From Piscibacillus sp052246295 (GTDB lineage Bacteria; Bacillota; Bacilli; Bacillales; Alkalibacillaceae): a stretch of 64,000 nt of DNA. Shown here piece by piece: positions 60,439 to 64,000 of the stretch. The stretch lies in the NCBI GenBank assembly GCA_052246295.1, contig JBQQCO010000008.1, one strand, 5' to 3'. The notes under the pieces were generated by a model. It searched no databases, was not told the DNA's origin, and worked only from the letters and a program-made list of their open reading frames with translations. Each line of letters starts with the position of its first letter. The first letter of the stretch is position 1. The position numbers and the translations under genes are program-made.

Positions 60439-60467
60439 AATTAATTATATACGCAAAAAGTTGATTT
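60439..60467 (-). promoter_or_regulatory. Sigma-A promoter of the 42-residue gene
   Basis: Minus strand TTCACA, 17 bases, TATAAT (within GCGTATATAATT), about 100 bases before the ATG. The leader also holds a weakly supported 26-codon frame from 60409 to 60329. Confidence 0.6.
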
Positions 60468-60513
60468 GTGAAGGTATTTTTTAGAAAATTTTAAATTTTC
60501 TCAGGTGATTTTT

Positions 60514-61776
60514 TCACCGTTTATCGATGTTATACTCCAAAAATCGTTTCCTTTGCTCATCAGCAATCATTAATACTTCGGCTGCACGCTTATATTTTTT
60601 TAGTCGGTACAATGTATGTCCAAGTAATTGATAATAATATCTTAAATCAAATGCTTGACCTGTCGCTTTAAAAAATGGAATTGCCTGATCGTTAAGGAAA
60701 TGTACCAATTCTTCACGCTTGTTTTCTATGACTAACTTAAGAGATTTAAACTTAATTGAATAGTAGTTAAGTTGATGCTCCTGCGCGATGGCTTGTCCCT
60801 CTTGTATTAGTTCCAACGCTTTATCCTCTAAGTCTTTTATGTAGTAAGTATGTGCCAGTAAATATCTAGAGTGCATCAACTCAGTCTCATTAACATCCGT
60901 TGATAAATTCTTATCAAGTAATTGAATCGCTTCTTCAAAATCATTGGTCATTGCATGTATTAAACCTAAATGGAAGTAGATTTTCACTCTTAAACTAGGT
61001 TCAAATTTATGATCAATCAATGAATCAAGGCGTTCCAAATGCTCCTTCGCCTGCTGATATTCGCTAACAAATGTATAATTCGAACTCAAAATAATCTCAC
61101 ACTCTATAATTCTTGAATAGTACAGTTTCTCTTGAAGAATCCGCAAAGCTTTTCTAGCATATTGGTTTGAAGTAAGAACATTTTCTAAATGACTTTCTGC
61201 TGTTGCTAATAAAATATAAAGTTCTGGATCTTCTTGGTCAGGTAAAAGGTTCTTTGCTTTTAATAAATGATTTTTAGCATCAATAAATAAACATTTATTG
61301 ATTAAATAATCACCTAAAAACTTATGAAAGCTATATGGCGCTGCTTCTTCAAAAATCTCATCGTACTCCATAATTGTTTCATAGAGCTCATCAGCATCTT
61401 TTAACTGCTTCATTAAAAGCAAATACCCGAAACGTGCCAATAAACATAAGAACTCTAAATCATAATGTAGATCTTCATGGCGCTTCTTAATTAATATTGC
61501 CTCTAACTCTCTTGCTTTTGGAATATCATATTCATGAATGGCTGTAATTAACTGTTCAGCCATTTGTTTATGCTCTTGGTCAATAGGATTAGTAAACTTT
61601 TGTTCTGGAATCCCTAACCTTTGAGCAATTGAAATTAAAATTTCTTCGCTTGCTTGAATTTGTCCATTTTCTATTTTGCTTAGTTGAGTGACAGAACAAA
61701 TGTCTTCGGCTAACAGTTCTTGGGTAATTTTATACTTGTTACGATGCCACTTAATCAATTTTCCTACCAATTTCAT
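60514..61776 (-). CDS. XRE-TPR regulator (RRNPP-like)
   Basis: 420 residues. An N-terminal XRE HTH (about 5-60; HRNKYKITQELLAEDICSVTQLSKIENG) is followed by about 8-9 TPR-like helix pairs. This is the architecture of PlcR, NprR and related peptide-sensing regulators. Such genes often sit next to a secreted pro-peptide gene; the neighbouring 42-residue protein lacks a secretion signal, so a peptide partner is not evident. ATG at 61776 is very close to AAAGGA; TTG six bases later has better spacing. Confidence 0.85.
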   Translation of the reverse strand: MKLVGKLIKWHRNKYKITQELLAEDICSVTQLSKIENGQIQASEEILISIAQRLGIPEQKFTNPIDQEHKQMAEQLITAIHEYDIPKARELEAILIKKRHEDLHYDLEFLCLLARFGYLLLMKQLKDADELYETIMEYDEIFEEAAPYSFHKFLGDYLINKCLFIDAKNHLLKAKNLLPDQEDPELYILLATAESHLENVLTSNQYARKALRILQEKLYYSRIIECEIILSSNYTFVSEYQQAKEHLERLDSLIDHKFEPSLRVKIYFHLGLIHAMTNDFEEAIQLLDKNLSTDVNETELMHSRYLLAHTYYIKDLEDKALELIQEGQAIAQEHQLNYYSIKFKSLKLVIENKREELVHFLNDQAIPFFKATGQAFDLRYYYQLLGHTLYRLKKYKRAAEVLMIADEQRKRFLEYNIDKR

Positions 61777-61839
61777 ATTCCTTTACCAGCTTTCTATGTA
61801 CTTGCTAATAAGCAGGCCTTTACTACTTATTTGTAAAAA

Positions 61840-61862
61840 AGGGTGAGAATTAATCCCACCCT
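61840..61862 (-). terminator. Terminator of the aminopeptidase gene
   Basis: AGGGTGGGATT/AATTCTCACCCT stem with TTTTTTACA on the minus strand. Confidence 0.75.
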
Positions 61863-61868
61863 ATCACA

Positions 61869-63104
61869 TTAAACTATAGCCCAATCACCATTTTCAATAA
61901 TCGGTTCTTTTTTACCATCTTTCGTAACGCCATATACTGTTAAGTCTGCTGAACCAATCATGAAATCCTCATGAACAAGACTAGTGTTAATCCCTTTTTC
62001 TTTCAGCTCATCTTGAGACATTTTTTCTCCACCCTTAACATTCGTAGGGTAAGCTTCACCTAGTGCCATATGACAAGATGCATTCTCATCATATAAAGTG
62101 TTATAAAAGATTAACTCAGATTGAGATATTGGTGACGAATGTGGCACTAATGCAATCTCACCAATGTGTGTTGCCCCTTCATCTGTCTCTAATAAATGCT
62201 TTAACGTTTCTTCGCCTTGTTCAGCCTTATAGTCGACTACTTTACCGTTCTCAAACGTTAACGTAAATCCATCAATTAAGTTTCCGTTATAGTTAAGTGG
62301 TTTTGTGTTTGTGACAGTACCATTAATACCTTCGCGGTGAGGTGCTGTATAAACTTCCTCAGTTGGCATGTTCGGGTTAAATTCCGCTCCATTCTCAGCC
62401 ACAGCGCCGCCACCAGCCCAAATATGGTTCTCTGGCAGTTTCACCGTCATGTTGGTCCCTTCTGATTGGTATTCTAACGCCTCATATTGTTTATCATTCA
62501 AATAGTCACGAATGGAGTACAATGTTTTATTGTGTTCCTTCCATGCTTCTATCGGGTCTTCTTGATCCACTCTAACAATAGAGAAGATTTGTTCCCAAAG
62601 TGACGTTACGGCATCATCAACGTCTCGATTTGGGAAGATCTTTTTAGCCCACTTGTCTGTCGGAACGGATACGATGGACCATTGTACACGATCATTCATA
62701 ATGTACTTTTTATATTCGTTTAACGCCTGCCCTTTAGCTTTAGCTGCTTTCGCAACACGTTCAGCGTCAATTCCTTCTAATAAATCAGGGTTTGGCGCAT
62801 AAATTGTTAAAATCGCTCCACCTTTTTTCACGTGGCTTAATTGTTTCTCGACAAACCACTCTGGAACGTCCTCTAATATATGTAAAGGTTCACGTTCGTA
62901 ACTTTTTCTTGTTAGAACTTCGTCTGACCAGTTCACATGTACGCCCTCTGCTCCAGCGTCATACGCTGCCTCGACGACGTAGTGTACATACTCACGAGCC
63001 TCAATTGGTGCATTGATTGCTAATGATTGTCCTTTTTGAATGTTAACGCCTTTTTCTACTGCTAATTTTGCATACTTGGTTAATTGTTCTTTTGATGGAA
63101 CCAT
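61869..63104 (-). CDS. M29-family aminopeptidase
   Basis: 411 residues. VHVNWSDEVLTRKSYEREP, EGTNMTVKLPENHIWAGGG, NMPTEEVYTAP and HIGEIALVPHSSPIS...NASCHMALGEAYP are the M29 (AmpS/PepS) motifs that supply the two-metal site. It releases N-terminal residues from peptides in the cytosol. It fits the peptide uptake genes elsewhere in the window. ATG follows GAGGAG. Confidence 0.93.
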   Translation of the reverse strand: MVPSKEQLTKYAKLAVEKGVNIQKGQSLAINAPIEAREYVHYVVEAAYDAGAEGVHVNWSDEVLTRKSYEREPLHILEDVPEWFVEKQLSHVKKGGAILTIYAPNPDLLEGIDAERVAKAAKAKGQALNEYKKYIMNDRVQWSIVSVPTDKWAKKIFPNRDVDDAVTSLWEQIFSIVRVDQEDPIEAWKEHNKTLYSIRDYLNDKQYEALEYQSEGTNMTVKLPENHIWAGGGAVAENGAEFNPNMPTEEVYTAPHREGINGTVTNTKPLNYNGNLIDGFTLTFENGKVVDYKAEQGEETLKHLLETDEGATHIGEIALVPHSSPISQSELIFYNTLYDENASCHMALGEAYPTNVKGGEKMSQDELKEKGINTSLVHEDFMIGSADLTVYGVTKDGKKEPIIENGDWAIV

Positions 63105-63396
63105 AAATACACTCCTCGATCGTTTATCTTTTCTTCTATTATTTCATATTTCCAAATTTAAAAAAAGTTTTTTATGAATTTTAAAGATATTAAAACAAAT
63201 CTCGCTTATATGGGTTCTATTTCAAATGTGGTAGTGTAAAACCTTTCGACGCAACCTTTCAAATGATTTAATACCATATCACTCATATCGCCTCTCTTTT
63301 TCTAGTGTTTTCGTCGACTTTAGGATAATAAGAGATGGCGAATGAGTGTATTTTTTTATGTGATGTTCAACCCCACCTTTTTATACAGATGAGAAT
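63105..63396. other. AT-rich spacer upstream of the aminopeptidase gene
   Basis: No gene, hairpin or repeat array is convincing in this stretch. AACCTTTC occurs twice at close range but not in a 21-base step. Confidence 0.5.
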
Positions 63397-63520
63397 GTGA
63401 CGAGCGATAGGCGACGCCAGTGGGAACAGCACGAGCTGAAGATCCACTGGGGAAAGCGTATTTCTTTCCCCAGTTAGCTGAAGCCGTGCCCACGGCAAGC
63501 GTCCGCCGATAGCGAGTCAC
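63397..63520. repeat. Palindromic element E7
   Basis: ATAGGCGACGCCAGTGGGAAC and AGCACGAGCTGAAG pair with AGCTGAAGCCGTGCCCACGG and CAAGCGTCCGCCGAT; the top is CTGGGGAAAG...CTTTCCCCAG, a perfect ten-base stem. Same orientation and arms as E6. Confidence 0.75.
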
Positions 63521-63629
63521 AAACCAACGGTTCAATCATCAATCTCTCAACATAATTGTTGTGACATTGGACACCACCACAATTAGTATAGAGCCCTTAT
63601 TATATGAGTTTTTCACTACTTTAAAAAAA

Positions 63630-63658
63630 TAGAGGTGGCCTTATTCGGCCACCTCTAT
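63630..63658 (-). terminator. Terminator of the cystine symporter gene
   Basis: TAGAGGTGGCC/GGCCACCTCTA perfect stem around TTATTC, T-run on the minus strand, overlapping the stop codon. Confidence 0.88.
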
Positions 63659-64000
63659 TATGATACTTCAGATAAGTCAATTTCATTCGCTTTTGGATCA
63701 TTGTATCGTTCTTTGTTTAATGTTCCTAATATTCTTGACGTAATTGTCCCTGATGTCATCGCACCGTTAACGTTAAGCGCTGTACGCCCCATATCAATTA
63801 ATGGTTCAATAGAGATAAGAAGACCCGCAAGATAAACTGGTAAATCCATTGCAGATAAAACAATTAATGCTGCGAATGTTGCTCCACCACCAACGCCTGC
63901 TACACCGAATGAGCTGATTCCAATAATGATCACTAGCATGAGTAAGAACGTTGGCTCCAATGGATTGATACCAACAGTTGGCGCAATCATCACCGCTAAC
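63658..64000 (-). CDS. Dicarboxylate/amino acid:cation symporter, TcyP-like (C-terminal part)
   Basis: The last 113 codons; the 5' part lies beyond the window. APTVGINPLEPTF, FGVAGVGGGATFAALIVLSAM and LISIEPLIDMGRTALNVNG are the helix 7-8 and hairpin motifs of the DAACS family, with the NVNG form found in L-cystine symporters such as B. subtilis TcyP. It imports cystine with Na+ in that case. Specificity is inferred from motif resemblance only. Confidence 0.75.
   Translation of the reverse strand, partial: LAVMIAPTVGINPLEPTFLLMLVIIIGISSFGVAGVGGGATFAALIVLSAMDLPVYLAGLLISIEPLIDMGRTALNVNGAMTSGTITSRILGTLNKERYNDPKANEIDLSEVS

Overview
The window reads as chromosome of an aerobic, spore-forming, motile member of the Bacillaceae (low-GC Firmicutes), probably from a halotolerant branch. 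Supporting genes are spoIIR, a Spo0F-like regulator, cwlJ, gerQ, a PbpG-type penicillin-binding protein, a sigma-D type chemotaxis promoter, RNA polymerase delta subunit and Na+-coupled transporters. Gene order follows the Bacillus subtilis ywl-ywk-ywj-ywi-ywh-ywf-ywd regions closely. The halophile idea is inference from acidic proteins and Na+ transporters; the genus cannot be named from sequence alone.

Layout. 1-7.9 kb (mostly minus strand): rpiB (partial), ywlE, mntP, tsaC/ywlC, an acetyltransferase, spoIIR, prmC, prfA and tdk, with one plus-strand RimJ/RimL acetyltransferase. 8.2-18.4 kb (minus): rpmE2, rho, a NERD-domain gene, glpX, murA, tal, fbaA, spo0F-like, pyrG and rpoE (delta). This is the classic B. 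subtilis order with the NERD gene intercalated. 19.1-28.5 kb (minus): a catabolic cluster of thiolase, 3-hydroxyacyl-CoA dehydrogenase, two acyl-CoA dehydrogenases, MeaB, a TetR regulator and the fused mutase IcmF. 28.8-38.6 kb: a small anchored protein, a GntR/ABC/membrane-protein operon, a catechol-dioxygenase-like VOC protein and a five-gene peptide ABC transporter. 39-46 kb: fadF divergent from a cardiolipin synthase, ywgA-ywfO, a small membrane protein, lipL and a catalase pseudogene. 46.7-56.9 kb: hemQ, cwlJ, gerQ, argS-ywiB, pbpG, ywhD and a BMP lipoprotein-MCP operon. 57.8-64 kb (minus): ywdK, ywdI, an NSS transporter, an untracked 42-residue protein, an XRE-TPR regulator, an M29 aminopeptidase and a truncated cystine symporter.

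The most unusual feature is intergenic. At least nine intergenic tracts carry short repeat arrays with a period of 20-21 bp. The large ones (25, 10, 13 and 37 units) keep an exact 21-bp register with no indel across up to 760 bp, although the units diverge by point changes. Three arrays share a TATCGACA core, three share TATCTACC, and others have cores TTCGGCGA, TATGGGGAA, TATRRGACATT and ATGGTCCTTTT. Two near-identical TATCTACC arrays flank the NERD gene as direct repeats. 21 bp is two helical turns, so all cores lie on one DNA face. I know of no described system matching this.

A second repeat family consists of 100-440 bp nested palindromes. Two copies have terminal inverted repeats (GAGGCTGGGACAAAAG), and one half-copy is fused to the largest 21-bp array.

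Regulation readable from sequence: a CTP-sensing reiterative-transcription attenuator before pyrG; matching 14-bp operators (TGAAYG-NN-CRYTCA) before both the thiolase operon and fadF, probably bound by the TetR regulator encoded in the cluster; a sigma-D promoter before the lipoprotein-MCP pair; sigma-F-like promoters before spoIIR and pbpG; a perfect inverted repeat before the GntR gene; and a HxlR-type palindrome before the VOC gene.
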